Notes under the pieces: generated by a model | What the model saw: the letters and a program-made list of their open reading frames with translations, nothing else | Database searches by the model: none | What the model was told of the DNA's origin: nothing | Shown: one piece after another, positions 1-8,391 of the stretch | Position numbering within the stretch: the first letter of the stretch is position 1 | Layout of the letters: each line of letters opens with the position of its first letter | Made by a program: the position numbers and the translations under genes | Source of the DNA: RZZS01 sp964491785 | GTDB lineage: Bacteria; Pseudomonadota; Alphaproteobacteria; Micavibrionales; Micavibrionaceae | Reading direction: 5' to 3' | Assembly (NCBI GenBank): GCA_964491785.1 | Contig: CAZBGS010000001.1 | Coordinates: 248,001 to 312,000, forward strand | DNA length: 64,000 nt

Positions 1-1
1 C

Positions 2-106
2 TTCGGGGTCAGGTTCCTTCCACAGCCGCACTATTTCCACATGCTGTTCCAGTTCCGACATTTCGGCGGGCAGAAGGCTGCCCAGCGCTAAAATTTTGCG
101 GGTCAT
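2..106 (-). CDS. N-terminus of a probable 2-hydroxyacid dehydrogenase (runs off the left edge)
   Basis: Reading leftward from an ATG at 106 there is an open frame of 35 codons that leaves the window, beginning MTRKILALGSLLPAEMSE. The pattern of a short beta strand, LG-LP and then an acidic helix resembles the N-terminus of NAD-dependent D-isomer 2-hydroxyacid dehydrogenases, which reduce or oxidise small 2-oxo and 2-hydroxy acids. Only the first 35 residues are visible and no cofactor or catalytic motif is included, so the family assignment is weak, although the frame is open and starts beside a plausible divergent promoter region. It is divergent from miaB, with 76 bases between the two starts. 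Confidence 0.45.
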   Translation of the reverse strand, partial: MTRKILALGSLLPAEMSELEQHVEIVRLWKEPDPE

Positions 107-143
107 CAAATATCCATCTTTATAAAACTTGATTTATTAACGC

Positions 144-155
144 TAACCATGGTTA
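144..155. promoter_or_regulatory. 12-bp perfect palindrome in the divergent dehydrogenase/miaB intergenic region
   Basis: TAACCATGGTTA is a perfect palindrome lying between two divergent starts (106 on minus, 183 on plus). It has the size of a dimeric repressor half-site pair. No known operator is recognised, and a 12-bp palindrome could be chance. Confidence 0.2.
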
Positions 156-182
156 AACCCAATCGTCAATGTGAGCGCGTAA

Positions 183-1532
183 ATGACAGGAAAAAAACTC
201 TTTATAAAAACCTGGGGCTGTCAGATGAACGTATATGACAGCGAGCGTATGGCCGATGTCCTTGCGCCGCTTGGCTATGAGCGGACGGAGAGTCCGGACG
301 GCGCGGATCTTGTCATATTCAATACCTGTCATATTCGGGAAAAGGCTACAGACAAGGTATTTTCGGAGCTTGGCCGCCTGAAGCCGTTCAAAACCGAGAA
401 AGAAGCGGCGGGGGGGAAGATGATTATCGCCGTGGCAGGATGCGTGGCGCAGGCGGAGGGCGACTTTCTGCTAAAAAGAGCGCCGTTCGTGGATATGGTG
501 TTCGGGCCGCAGAATTACCACAGGCTGCCGGAGATGGTGGCCAAAGCCTCGAACCAGCGCGTTATCAATACTGATTTCCCCGAAGAGGAAAAGTTCGATT
601 ATCTCCCGGAAGAACATGCGGCAAGAGGAGTTTGCGCCTTTTTGTCGGTTCAGGAAGGCTGCGACAAGTTTTGCACCTATTGCGTCGTACCTTACACAAG
701 AGGCGCGGAATATTCACGAAGTGCGGACTCAATTCTTGAAGAAGCGAGGCGGCTTGCCGGAAGCGGAGTCAAAGAAATAACCCTGCTTGGGCAGAATGTG
801 AACGCATGGCATGGCGAGACACCGGACGGGAAGACATGGGGGCTTGGCCGCCTTATCGACGCGGTGTCGGAAATCGGGGGCATCGAAAGGATCCGCTATA
901 CCACCTCGCACCCGCAGGACATGGAACAGGAACTGATCGACGCTCACAGGGACAACCCGAAGCTTATGCCTTTCCTGCATCTGCCGGTTCAGAGCGGCTC
1001 TGACAAAATTCTTAAAGCCATGAACCGCAAGCATAAGGCGGAGGACTATATCGAGACAGTCGGGAAAATCCGCATGGCGAGAGCCGATATCGCGCTGTCC
1101 TGCGATTTCATCGTGGGCTTTCCCGGAGAGAGCGAGAGAGATTTCGAAGATACGCTTGACTTGATTCGCAAAGTGAAGTTCGCCTCGGCTTATTCGTTCA
1201 ATTTCAGTCCGCGCCCAGGCACCCCGGCAGCAGCAATGGACAACCAAATCCCCGACGAGGTCAAATCGGAGAGGCTCGCCGTTCTCCAGGAACTCATTAA
1301 CGGACATCAGCTAGAGTTCAACAGGTCTATGGAAGGCAAAATCATGCCTGTTTTATTTGACGGAACAGGGAGCGGAAAAGACGGAAATCCGCAACTTCAC
1401 GGCAGAACGCCTTATAATCAGGCGGTTCACATAGAGGCGCAGGGATTAAGACCCGGAAACATCGTGGATATCATCATCACAAAAGGGCTCGCCAATTCTG
1501 TGCGCGGAAGGATTGCAGTCTTGCCTGATTAA
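183..1532 (+). CDS. miaB: tRNA-2-methylthio-N6-dimethylallyladenosine synthase MiaB
   Basis: Radical SAM methylthiotransferase that adds a 2-methylthio group to i6A37 of tRNAs reading UNN codons. The N-terminal UPF0004 domain has its three cluster cysteines at C13 (GCQMN), C49 (NTCHIRE) and C87 (GCVAQ). The radical SAM cluster motif CxxxCxxC is at C160, C164 and C167 (CDKFCTYC), and a TRAM domain fills about the last 65 residues. The length of 449 residues is normal. It is followed at 69 bp by phoH, ybeY, corC and lnt, an order typical of Alphaproteobacteria in which miaB heads the cluster. Confidence 0.97.
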   Translation: MTGKKLFIKTWGCQMNVYDSERMADVLAPLGYERTESPDGADLVIFNTCHIREKATDKVFSELGRLKPFKTEKEAAGGKMIIAVAGCVAQAEGDFLLKRAPFVDMVFGPQNYHRLPEMVAKASNQRVINTDFPEEEKFDYLPEEHAARGVCAFLSVQEGCDKFCTYCVVPYTRGAEYSRSADSILEEARRLAGSGVKEITLLGQNVNAWHGETPDGKTWGLGRLIDAVSEIGGIERIRYTTSHPQDMEQELIDAHRDNPKLMPFLHLPVQSGSDKILKAMNRKHKAEDYIETVGKIRMARADIALSCDFIVGFPGESERDFEDTLDLIRKVKFASAYSFNFSPRPGTPAAAMDNQIPDEVKSERLAVLQELINGHQLEFNRSMEGKIMPVLFDGTGSGKDGNPQLHGRTPYNQAVHIEAQGLRPGNIVDIIITKGLANSVRGRIAVLPD

Positions 1533-1600
1533 TGGTTTCTATTCATTTTAGCTGCTAGAATTAGTATTACTTAACGGCGTTCAGACAGAGTAGTAAAAAA

Positions 1601-2599
1601 TTGTCCATCATAGACATCGAATTCGACGACAACGACCTTCTTCCAGTCCTTTTCGGCGAGCATAACGGCAATCTTAATATCCTTGAGAGAAATCTTGGCG
1701 TGACCATTTCCGGACGCGGCAACAGGCTTGTGATCGAGGGGGGCGATGAGGAAGTGCGCATTGCCAACACCGTTCTGCTCGCTCTCTGGGACAAGATCAA
1801 GCGGCAGGAGGATATCGGTTCGGCGGAAGTCGAGGCGGCTCTTCGCTTCGCTCATCCCGATGGCAATAATTCCAGCGGCAATGGAAACGGCACGGCGGCA
1901 AGGTCTCCGGGCGATCTTCAGGAATTTGCAGACGTCAAGTCGATCATTCGAACCAAGAAAAAGACAATAGCCCCGAGATCTCCCACCCAGGCCGCTTATA
2001 TCAAGACCATCATCGAGAGGGAGATGGTGTTCGGCCTTGGGCCTGCCGGAACGGGCAAGACATATCTTGCGGTGGCAATGGCGGTTCAGGCATTTCTACA
2101 GGGGGAAGTGGCAAGGATGGTTTTCTGCCGCCCTGCCCTGGAAGCCGGAGAAAGAATCGGTTTTTTGCCCGGAGACATGAAAGAGAAAGTGGATCCTTAC
2201 CTGCGTCCGGTCTATGACGCGCTGCATGACATGCTGCCCTGGGATTTCGTTCAGAAGAAAATGGATCATGGCGAAATCGAAATCGCTCCTCTCGCCTTCA
2301 TGCGGGGACGGACATTGAGCAACGCCTTTATCGTTCTCGACGAGGCGCAGAACTCGACGCCATCGCAGATGAAAATGTTTCTGACCAGGATGGGCGAGCG
2401 CTCCAGAGTCGTGGTTACCGGAGATCCATCCCAGAGCGACCTGCCCGGCGGAACTCCTGCGGGGCTTAATGAAGCGGTGAGAATTCTTGCGGATGTCACG
2501 GAAATAGGCTTTGTTAATTTTACAGGCAAGGACGTCGTTCGCCACTCGCTGGTGCAAAAAATAGTAGATTCATATGCAACCAAATCAAGAAACACCTGA
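1601..2599 (+). CDS. PhoH family P-loop ATPase (PhoH-like, YbeZ)
   Basis: Cytoplasmic P-loop NTPase of the PhoH/YbeZ family, thought to act with the endoribonuclease YbeY in RNA and ribosome metabolism. The Walker A motif GPAGTGKT is at residues 147-154 and the Walker B motif VLDEAQN is around 245-251; the N-terminal 75 residues form the small KH-like part of the family. The length (332) is typical. The start is a TTG at 1601: no ATG or GTG exists in frame before an upstream stop at 1562. Its last 26 bases overlap ybeY, which implies translational coupling. A phosphate role is only historical for the family name. Confidence 0.93.
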   Translation: MSIIDIEFDDNDLLPVLFGEHNGNLNILERNLGVTISGRGNRLVIEGGDEEVRIANTVLLALWDKIKRQEDIGSAEVEAALRFAHPDGNNSSGNGNGTAARSPGDLQEFADVKSIIRTKKKTIAPRSPTQAAYIKTIIEREMVFGLGPAGTGKTYLAVAMAVQAFLQGEVARMVFCRPALEAGERIGFLPGDMKEKVDPYLRPVYDALHDMLPWDFVQKKMDHGEIEIAPLAFMRGRTLSNAFIVLDEAQNSTPSQMKMFLTRMGERSRVVVTGDPSQSDLPGGTPAGLNEAVRILADVTEIGFVNFTGKDVVRHSLVQKIVDSYATKSRNT

Positions 2600-3107
2600 G
2601 ATTCTCGTCGAAGTTTCCATCCCCTATCAGGCGTGGAGCGAAAACGATCGCAGGCCGGCCAGTCTTGCAACGCGGGCGGTCAAAGAAACTGTTTTATGCG
2701 CGAAGCTTCCGGAGCAAATCAGGAAATCCGAAACGATCGAGGTAAGCGTACTGCTTGCAAATGACGATCTGGTCAGAACGCTGAACCGCGAATACCGCAA
2801 GAAGGACAGCGCGACCAATGTGCTGTCATTTCCTCAGATAGACTATTTCAGCAAGTCGCCGCAGGAAGATATGGTCGCGGGGCAGCCTCTTAATGTCGGC
2901 GATATTGTTCTGGCTTATGAAACCGTCCACCGCGAATCGCTTGAAAAAATGATTCCATTCGACAGTCATTTTTTACATTTAATTGTCCATGGAACGCTTC
3001 ATTTACTTGGTTTCGATCATATCGACGAGGAAGAGGCTTCGACAATGGAAGAAACAGAAATCTGGATAATGAGCAGAATGGGTCACAAGAACCCTTATTC
3101 GTGGTAA
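2574..3107 (+). CDS. ybeY: Endoribonuclease YbeY (16S rRNA maturation)
   Basis: Zinc-dependent single-strand RNase needed for 16S rRNA 3' end maturation and ribosome quality control. The family signature HGxLHLxGxDH is present with metal ligands H139, H143 and H149 (HGTLHLLGFDH). The 177 residues include a slightly long N-terminus. It overlaps the phoH-like gene by 26 bases and is followed after 10 bases by corC, the standard phoH-ybeY-corC arrangement. Confidence 0.95.
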   Translation: MQPNQETPEILVEVSIPYQAWSENDRRPASLATRAVKETVLCAKLPEQIRKSETIEVSVLLANDDLVRTLNREYRKKDSATNVLSFPQIDYFSKSPQEDMVAGQPLNVGDIVLAYETVHRESLEKMIPFDSHFLHLIVHGTLHLLGFDHIDEEEASTMEETEIWIMSRMGHKNPYSW

Positions 3108-3117
3108 GAGCAAGGTG

Positions 3118-4026
3118 ATGACAAAAAAAGAAAATCCTGAGAACAACAAACCTCCCGCAGAAGAAGAACTCAAGGAAAAGGAAAGGTCTGGCAAGGATCT
3201 TTTCTCGTTATTAAAGGGTCTGCTGGTCAGCAAGAATGAAACGAGCCTGAGGGAAGCCTTCGAAGAATATTTCGAAGAGCTGGACGATAACATGGAGGGC
3301 ACCATTTCCGCCCAGGAAAGGAACCTGATCGGCAATGTCCTCAAGCTCAGGGATCTTACAGCCGGGGACGTAATGATCCCAAGGGCCGATATCGTTTCAA
3401 TCGAAGTGAATATTTCGAAAAACGAATTAATGAAGCTTCTGGCCGAAAAGCAGTTCAGCAGACTTCCGGTTTACAGAGACACCCTTGACGACATTATCGG
3501 CACAATTCACATCAAGGACATCCTTGCCCGGATGGCGACAGGGAAACCGGTTAAAATCAAAGAACTGGTCAGAGAGGTTCCGATAGTTTCCCCGGCCATG
3601 CCGGTTCTCGATCTGATGATGCAGATGAGGCTGAACCGCAAGCATATGGTTCTTGTCGTTGATGAATATGGCGGCATAGACGGCCTGATCACTATCGGCG
3701 ACCTGATCGAAGCGATCATCGGCGAACTGGAGGATGAGTTCGGAACAGAAGTTCAGCCGGTCATAGAAGAGCTTCCCGACGGAAGCCTGAAGGCAGACGC
3801 GCGTTTTGATATCGATGAATTTGAAGAGCGGTTCGGTGAAGTTCTTTCCGAAGATGAAAGAGACGATATCGACACTCTCGGCGGGCTTGTATTTTCGCTG
3901 GCCGGGAGAATCCCTGCAAGAGGCGAGGTTCTGACGCACGACAGCGGTATGGTATTCGAAGTACTTGATGCCGATCCCAGAAGAATTAAATGTTTAAGGA
4001 TTCGCAATATCCCTGATCAGGATTAA
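3118..4026 (+). CDS. corC: CBS-domain protein of the CorC/TlyC family
   Basis: Soluble CorC/TlyC-like protein: two CBS domains (roughly residues 70-195, with the DEYGG.DGLITIGDLIE motif at the end of the second) followed by a C-terminal CorC_HlyC transporter-associated domain. Family members bind adenosyl ligands and are linked to magnesium/cobalt efflux or membrane integrity; the old name haemolysin C is not well supported biochemically. I chose the ATG at 3118; a GTG directly before it at 3115 is also possible. The first 50 residues are very rich in Lys and Glu. It sits between ybeY and lnt, a conserved context. Confidence 0.9.
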   Translation: MTKKENPENNKPPAEEELKEKERSGKDLFSLLKGLLVSKNETSLREAFEEYFEELDDNMEGTISAQERNLIGNVLKLRDLTAGDVMIPRADIVSIEVNISKNELMKLLAEKQFSRLPVYRDTLDDIIGTIHIKDILARMATGKPVKIKELVREVPIVSPAMPVLDLMMQMRLNRKHMVLVVDEYGGIDGLITIGDLIEAIIGELEDEFGTEVQPVIEELPDGSLKADARFDIDEFEERFGEVLSEDERDDIDTLGGLVFSLAGRIPARGEVLTHDSGMVFEVLDADPRRIKCLRIRNIPDQD

Positions 4027-4068
4027 AATAGTCCAACGTCCGGATTAAAAACGGGAAGATCACCGCCT

Positions 4069-5646
4069 ATGCGCCCTGATATCCGCCTTCACGGCCTGCC
4101 TGCATCTGCCCTGGCTGCTTTTGCCACCGGGAGCGTGGCGGTTCTGGCCATGCCGCCGTTCGGACTGTGGCCGGTAATGCTGGCCGCGGTCGCCGTCCTT
4201 TATATATTGCACAGCAGATCTATCCGGCCCTTACATTCCGGTGTGCTGGGGTGGGCCTATGGTTTTGGCTATTTCGTATTCGGGCTTTACTGGATCGGGA
4301 ACGCGCTTCTGGTCGACGGCAACGAATTCAGCTGGGCATGGCCGCTGGCCGTGGCCGGGCTGCCCGTTGTGCTGGCATTCTACCCTGCCGCGGCGCTGTA
4401 TGCGGCCAAAAGGTTTTTCTCGGGGCAGGTTCTTTCCACGCTGCTCGCTTTCAGCGCCATACTTTCGCTCTCGGAATGGCTCCGTGGCAATCTGTTTACG
4501 GGGTTTCCGTGGAACCTGTCAGCATACGCATGGAAAGACGCACTTCCGATTGTCCAGATAGTATCCGTTGGAGGGGTCTATTTTTTAAGTTTTCTGACTG
4601 TATTCTGGGGTGCGTCGATTGGTTTTGTCTTGCTGCGGGATGCAGGCAGAGCCGCAAGGCTTGTTGTGTTTATCATATCCATGGCAAGTCTGGCAGCTAC
4701 GTTCGGTTTCGGCGCGGCCAGGCTTGCCGGAGCCGACAGACAACAGGTATCGGGCCTGAACGTCCAGATAGTCCAGCCCTCAATTCCTCAGGCCGAAAAA
4801 TGGCAACAGGAGAAGATCTGGGATCATTTCAATACTCTGGTTGCGATGTCATATCCGCAGGATAATAGCGATGGCGATGAAGCAGTGACTTTTATAGTCT
4901 GGCCGGAAACAGCGATTTCCATGACCATGCTCAATGTTCCCGAGGCAAGGTCACTATTGGAGACAGCTTTATCCGCCCACCTCGGGCCTGCTTACCTTTT
5001 AACCGGAGCATTGCGGATAGAACCAGGCGAATCGGGCGAGCCGGATTATGCGAATTCGCTTGTCATCCTGGACAAGAATCTTGAAATTGCGGGATACTAT
5101 GACAAGGCGCATCTGGTACCGTTCGGCGAATATATTCCTTTCAGGAAACTGGTTCCGTTCGGGCCGGTAGCTTCTTTTTCTGACATGATCGCAGGAAGCG
5201 GCCCGAAAAGGCTGACTGTTGGCGAAGGGTACTCCATAAGCCCCATCGTATGTTATGAGGTGATTTTTCCGGGCAAGATCACTTCACGTTCAAATAGCGA
5301 CATTTTGCCGCATATCATCGTGAATGTGACCAATGATGCATGGTATGGAGACAGTACCGGCCCCCAACAGCATTTCAACATGGCCCTGTTCAGGGCAGTT
5401 GAAGAAGGGGTCTCCGTTATCAGGGCGGCAAATAACGGCATATCAGGAATAATAGACCCTTACGGTATGGTTATAACACGCATACCGCTAAACCATCGTG
5501 GCAGTACAATGGTAACCAACGTGCCTGTCACTGAAGTTCATACCCTGGTGTATCGCAAATTGGGGTACTTGCTTTTCTGGGCGGCAATTGCATTCTTTCT
5601 GGCCTTTAGCCTTTCTTTGCAATACTCTAATAAAGGAAAATCTTGA
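4069..5646 (+). CDS. lnt: Apolipoprotein N-acyltransferase
   Basis: Inner-membrane enzyme that N-acylates the lipid-modified cysteine of lipoproteins, the last step of lipoprotein maturation. Several transmembrane helices occupy the first 210 residues, followed by a periplasmic nitrilase-type domain. The catalytic triad is visible: E280 (VWPETAI), K346 (DKAHLVPFGEY) and C395 (PIVCYEV). A final transmembrane segment lies near residues 500-520. The length of 525 is normal. It is the last gene of the miaB cluster; an AT-rich gap of 174 bases follows. Confidence 0.96.
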   Translation: MRPDIRLHGLPASALAAFATGSVAVLAMPPFGLWPVMLAAVAVLYILHSRSIRPLHSGVLGWAYGFGYFVFGLYWIGNALLVDGNEFSWAWPLAVAGLPVVLAFYPAAALYAAKRFFSGQVLSTLLAFSAILSLSEWLRGNLFTGFPWNLSAYAWKDALPIVQIVSVGGVYFLSFLTVFWGASIGFVLLRDAGRAARLVVFIISMASLAATFGFGAARLAGADRQQVSGLNVQIVQPSIPQAEKWQQEKIWDHFNTLVAMSYPQDNSDGDEAVTFIVWPETAISMTMLNVPEARSLLETALSAHLGPAYLLTGALRIEPGESGEPDYANSLVILDKNLEIAGYYDKAHLVPFGEYIPFRKLVPFGPVASFSDMIAGSGPKRLTVGEGYSISPIVCYEVIFPGKITSRSNSDILPHIIVNVTNDAWYGDSTGPQQHFNMALFRAVEEGVSVIRAANNGISGIIDPYGMVITRIPLNHRGSTMVTNVPVTEVHTLVYRKLGYLLFWAAIAFFLAFSLSLQYSNKGKS

Positions 5647-5693
5647 CTAAATGCGCTCCTATATACTTTTGTATATATATTAAAAAGTACGTG

Positions 5694-5721
5694 TTGCACT
5701 CAATTGTATTCAGGGTTATGA
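5694..5721 (+). promoter_or_regulatory. Candidate promoter of the XRE regulator gene
   Basis: TTGCAC at 5694-5699 and TTATGA at 5716-5721 are separated by 16 bases and lie 100 bases upstream of the regulator start, in an AT-rich stretch after lnt. The match to the sigma-70 consensus is moderate and the call is by eye only. Confidence 0.25.
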
Positions 5722-5820
5722 CTGACCATAATCAAATCCAGAATGCTTTGGTGCCTCATAAAGCTGGAGACATTATCTTTTCCAGTTACCAGAGCGGGCT
5801 ACAACGTATAAGATAATTCA

Positions 5821-6279
5821 ATGATGGAAGAAAAACAGAGAAAACGCGCGACGAAAACCAAAGGCAGCCCGACACATGTTGATCAGCATGTGGGCAACCG
5901 CCTGAGAAAGAGAAGAACTCTTCTCGGCTGGAGTCAGGAAAAATTGGCAGCTGCCGTTGACGTTACCTTTCAGCAGGTTCAAAAGTACGAAAAAGGGCTA
6001 AACCGAATTAGCGCCAGCAGATTGTTTCAGTTTGCGACCGTGCTTGACGTTCCCATCTCCTATTTCTTTGACGAGTTCGCGGTCAAGGATCATCACGTGT
6101 TAAATCTTCCCGGACTCGCAGACAGCGATCAGGAAGAATTTCAGGGAAGCGACGTTTTCGACCGCAAGGAGACTATCGAGCTGATCAGGTCTTACTACTC
6201 GATCGGAGATCCCAAGATGCGCAAGGATATCTACAGACTCATCAAATCCATGGCAGAGAATATAAGCAGCCATAACTAG
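5821..6279 (+). CDS. XRE-family helix-turn-helix transcriptional regulator
   Basis: Small DNA-binding protein (152 residues) with one HTH_3 domain at about residues 22-80: VGNRLRKRRTLLGWSQEKLA ... VTFQQVQKYEKG. A C-terminal helical segment (ETIELIRSYYSIGDPKMRKD) probably mediates dimerisation. Regulators of this type are often found directly before metK in Alphaproteobacteria, so regulation of methionine/SAM metabolism or of a wider regulon is possible but not shown. The first ATG at 5821 is followed by a second ATG; which is used is open. Confidence 0.85.
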   Translation: MMEEKQRKRATKTKGSPTHVDQHVGNRLRKRRTLLGWSQEKLAAAVDVTFQQVQKYEKGLNRISASRLFQFATVLDVPISYFFDEFAVKDHHVLNLPGLADSDQEEFQGSDVFDRKETIELIRSYYSIGDPKMRKDIYRLIKSMAENISSHN

Positions 6280-6303
6280 CCGCATTTCGCTTTTTTATGA
6301 ATT

Positions 6304-6383
6304 GATACCTGGCCCTGACCGTTTATATTGAGTTACGGTCGAGGTTCAGGTATGTCTTCGACCTTTATTAGGAAAGGCCTGAA
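6304..6383 (+). promoter_or_regulatory. Structured leader of metK (long imperfect hairpin plus RBS hairpin)
   Basis: A nearly continuous hairpin lies between the XRE gene and metK. The outer stem is ATACCTG 6305-6311 with CAGGTAT 6347-6353. CCT 6314-6316 pairs with AGG 6342-6344 across a bulged G. The inner stem is GACCGT 6317-6322 with ACGGTC 6335-6340, closing a 12-base loop. A second small hairpin, CCTTT 6362-6366 with AAAGG 6373-6377, covers the Shine-Dalgarno region of metK (ATG at 6384). GGCC at 6311-6314 could alternatively pair with GGCC at 6376-6379. The position suggests feedback control of metK, but I cannot match it to a known SAM riboswitch class. Confidence 0.45.
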
Positions 6384-7589
6384 ATGACAATCTGCACAGT
6401 TCTTAATATGCCGCAATCCGATGTCCTGAAGAATTACATTTTTACTAGCGAATCGGTTGCCGAGGGGCACCCTGACAAACTTTGCGACCGGATATCGGAT
6501 TCGCTGGTAGACCTTTATATAGGCCAGGATCCTTTCGCCCGAACCGCCATCGAGACCGTGGCCACCACGAACTATGTCGGAATAATCGGGGAAACCAGGG
6601 GGCCGGACACCATCACCAAAGCAGACATTGAATCCACCGCGCGCCAGGCGATCAGGGAAATCGGATACGAACAAAAGGATTTCGACTGGCGCAAAGTCGA
6701 GATCGACATACGTTTGCACCGGCAGTCACCCGATATCGCTATGGGCGTCGATGCCTCCGGAAACAAGGATGAAGGTGCAGGCGATCAGGGAATCATGTTC
6801 GGATACGCCTGCCGCGAGACAGATGTTTACATGCCTGCCGCGATTCATTTTTCGCATCAGATTCTGCATTCACTGGCAATCGGGCGGCATTCCGGGGAAC
6901 TTTCCGATCTGGGGCCCGACGCCAAGTCGCAGGTAACTCTGGAATATGTGAACGGCAAGCCGGTGCGAGCCGCTTCGGTAGTCGTATCGACGCAACACAG
7001 CGAGAAGCTCGACCAGAGAGACGTGAGGGAAATAGTGCACCCGCATGTATTGAAAGTCCTGCCAGAGGGCTGGATGTGCCCGGAAGAAGAGTTTTACGTC
7101 AATCCAACGGGGCGTTTCGTCATCGGCGGGCCGGTCGGGGATTCGGGGCTTACGGGACGCAAGATCATTGTCGATACATATGGCGGGGCCGCGCCGCATG
7201 GCGGCGGGGCCTTTTCCGGGAAGGATCCGTCGAAGGTGGATCGGTCGGCGGCATATGCGGCAAGGTATCTCGCCAAGAACATCGTCGCCGCAGGTTATGC
7301 GGATCAATGCACGATACAGCTTTCATATGCGATAGGGATCTCCAGGCCGATATCCGTTTACATCAATACTCATGGCACCGGCACGGTGAGCGAGCAGATC
7401 CTGTCCTGCGCAATGCGCAAACTGATGGATTTAAGCCCGAGGGGCATACGGGAACATCTGGGACTGAACAGGCCGATATACGCGAGAACCGCCGCGTACG
7501 GGCATTTCGGACGCACACCTGATTTGGATGGCGGCTTTTCCTGGGAAAAGACCGATCTGGTTAATGAGCTTCAAAGAATCCTCGGCTGA
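6384..7589 (+). CDS. metK: S-adenosylmethionine synthase
   Basis: Makes S-adenosylmethionine from methionine and ATP in the cytosol. Signature motifs are present: SESVAEGHPDKLCDRISD near the N-terminus, GAGDQGIMFGYA in the middle and GGGAFSGKDPSKVDRSAAY. The 401 residues are a little longer than the E. coli enzyme; the first 13 residues before the conserved core look like a lineage-specific N-terminus. Its product supplies MiaB upstream and TrmB immediately downstream, whose start overlaps the metK end by 26 bases. The leader (6304-6383) is likely to control it. Confidence 0.97.
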   Translation: MTICTVLNMPQSDVLKNYIFTSESVAEGHPDKLCDRISDSLVDLYIGQDPFARTAIETVATTNYVGIIGETRGPDTITKADIESTARQAIREIGYEQKDFDWRKVEIDIRLHRQSPDIAMGVDASGNKDEGAGDQGIMFGYACRETDVYMPAAIHFSHQILHSLAIGRHSGELSDLGPDAKSQVTLEYVNGKPVRAASVVVSTQHSEKLDQRDVREIVHPHVLKVLPEGWMCPEEEFYVNPTGRFVIGGPVGDSGLTGRKIIVDTYGGAAPHGGGAFSGKDPSKVDRSAAYAARYLAKNIVAAGYADQCTIQLSYAIGISRPISVYINTHGTGTVSEQILSCAMRKLMDLSPRGIREHLGLNRPIYARTAAYGHFGRTPDLDGGFSWEKTDLVNELQRILG

Positions 7590-8283
7590 GCGACCGGAAC
7601 GAAGGGTTTTCGGCAGAAGGCAGGGACGGCCGCTGAAGGCGTCCCGGCAAAATGTGCTGGAGTCCGCCCTTCCGCAACTGGCTTTGCCGAAGGATGATTT
7701 ACGGGGCGGCGGCGATATCGATCCCGGAATATGGTTCGAGGTTCCGGAAAAGCCGCTGGTTATCGAGATAGGTTTCGGAAACGGCGAGCATCTGGCCGCC
7801 ATGATGCGGGAATATCCCGAAAACAATTACATAGGAGCCGAGCCTTTCATTAATGGAATGGCGGCGTTTCTAAAGGAAATATCGAGCGAGGCGAAGGGCA
7901 ATGTCCGGGTGCATATGGACGACGCTCTTCAGGTAATAAAATCAATCAGGCCGACAACTGTTGATGCCATTTATATTCTAAATCCGGATCCCTGGCCGAA
8001 AACCCGCCATCACAAGCGGCGTATCGTCAATCCTGATAATCTTAATGCCTTTGCCAGGGTAATCAGGCCCGGAGGCAAACTTGTAATGTCTACCGACGTT
8101 GACGATTTGGCTGAATGGATGCTGACCCACACTTTCAGACATCCCGCCTTTGAATGGAGCGCCGAAAAGCTTTCGGACTGGACGCGCCCTCCCCCCGGCT
8201 GGATAGAAACCCGCTATGAACAAAAAGGACGAGCACAGGGCCGGAGGCAAAGTTATCTGATTTTTGAAAGAATTCAGGATTAA
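7564..8283 (+). CDS. trmB: tRNA (guanine-N7)-methyltransferase TrmB
   Basis: SAM-dependent methyltransferase that makes m7G46 in the tRNA variable loop. The SAM-binding motif EIGFGNGEHLA and the family signature PDPWPKTRHHKRRIV are clear. I start it at the ATG at 7564 (MSFKESSAERPERRVFGRR), which overlaps metK by 26 bases; a longer frame from 7528 would overlap by 62. About 239 residues, normal for the family. Coupled to metK, which provides its cofactor. Confidence 0.94.
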   Translation: MSFKESSAERPERRVFGRRQGRPLKASRQNVLESALPQLALPKDDLRGGGDIDPGIWFEVPEKPLVIEIGFGNGEHLAAMMREYPENNYIGAEPFINGMAAFLKEISSEAKGNVRVHMDDALQVIKSIRPTTVDAIYILNPDPWPKTRHHKRRIVNPDNLNAFARVIRPGGKLVMSTDVDDLAEWMLTHTFRHPAFEWSAEKLSDWTRPPPGWIETRYEQKGRAQGRRQSYLIFERIQD

Positions 8284-8320
8284 CGTATTTCTAACATTCT
8301 CGTATCAGTCATGTCCGCGA

Positions 8321-8336
8321 CGCGCCGGAAGGCGCG
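8321..8336. terminator. GC-rich stem-loop after trmB (possible bidirectional terminator)
   Basis: CGCGCC, a GGAA tetraloop of the GNRA class, then GGCGCG form a perfect 6-bp hairpin between the convergent ends of trmB and the HELAH gene. No U-run follows on either strand, so it may be a processing barrier rather than an intrinsic terminator. Confidence 0.35.
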
Positions 8337-8391
8337 CTGATCTGCGGGTATCCGAAAAAAGCGTGCGGCGCGGGAGAGGGATTTTATCAGG

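Noticed and set aside
6304..6383. Metabolite riboswitch of a known SAM class before metK
   Set aside because: The long hairpin does not show the pseudoknot or conserved core of SAM-II, SAM/SAH or SAM-V that I can recall, so I only report an unassigned structured leader.
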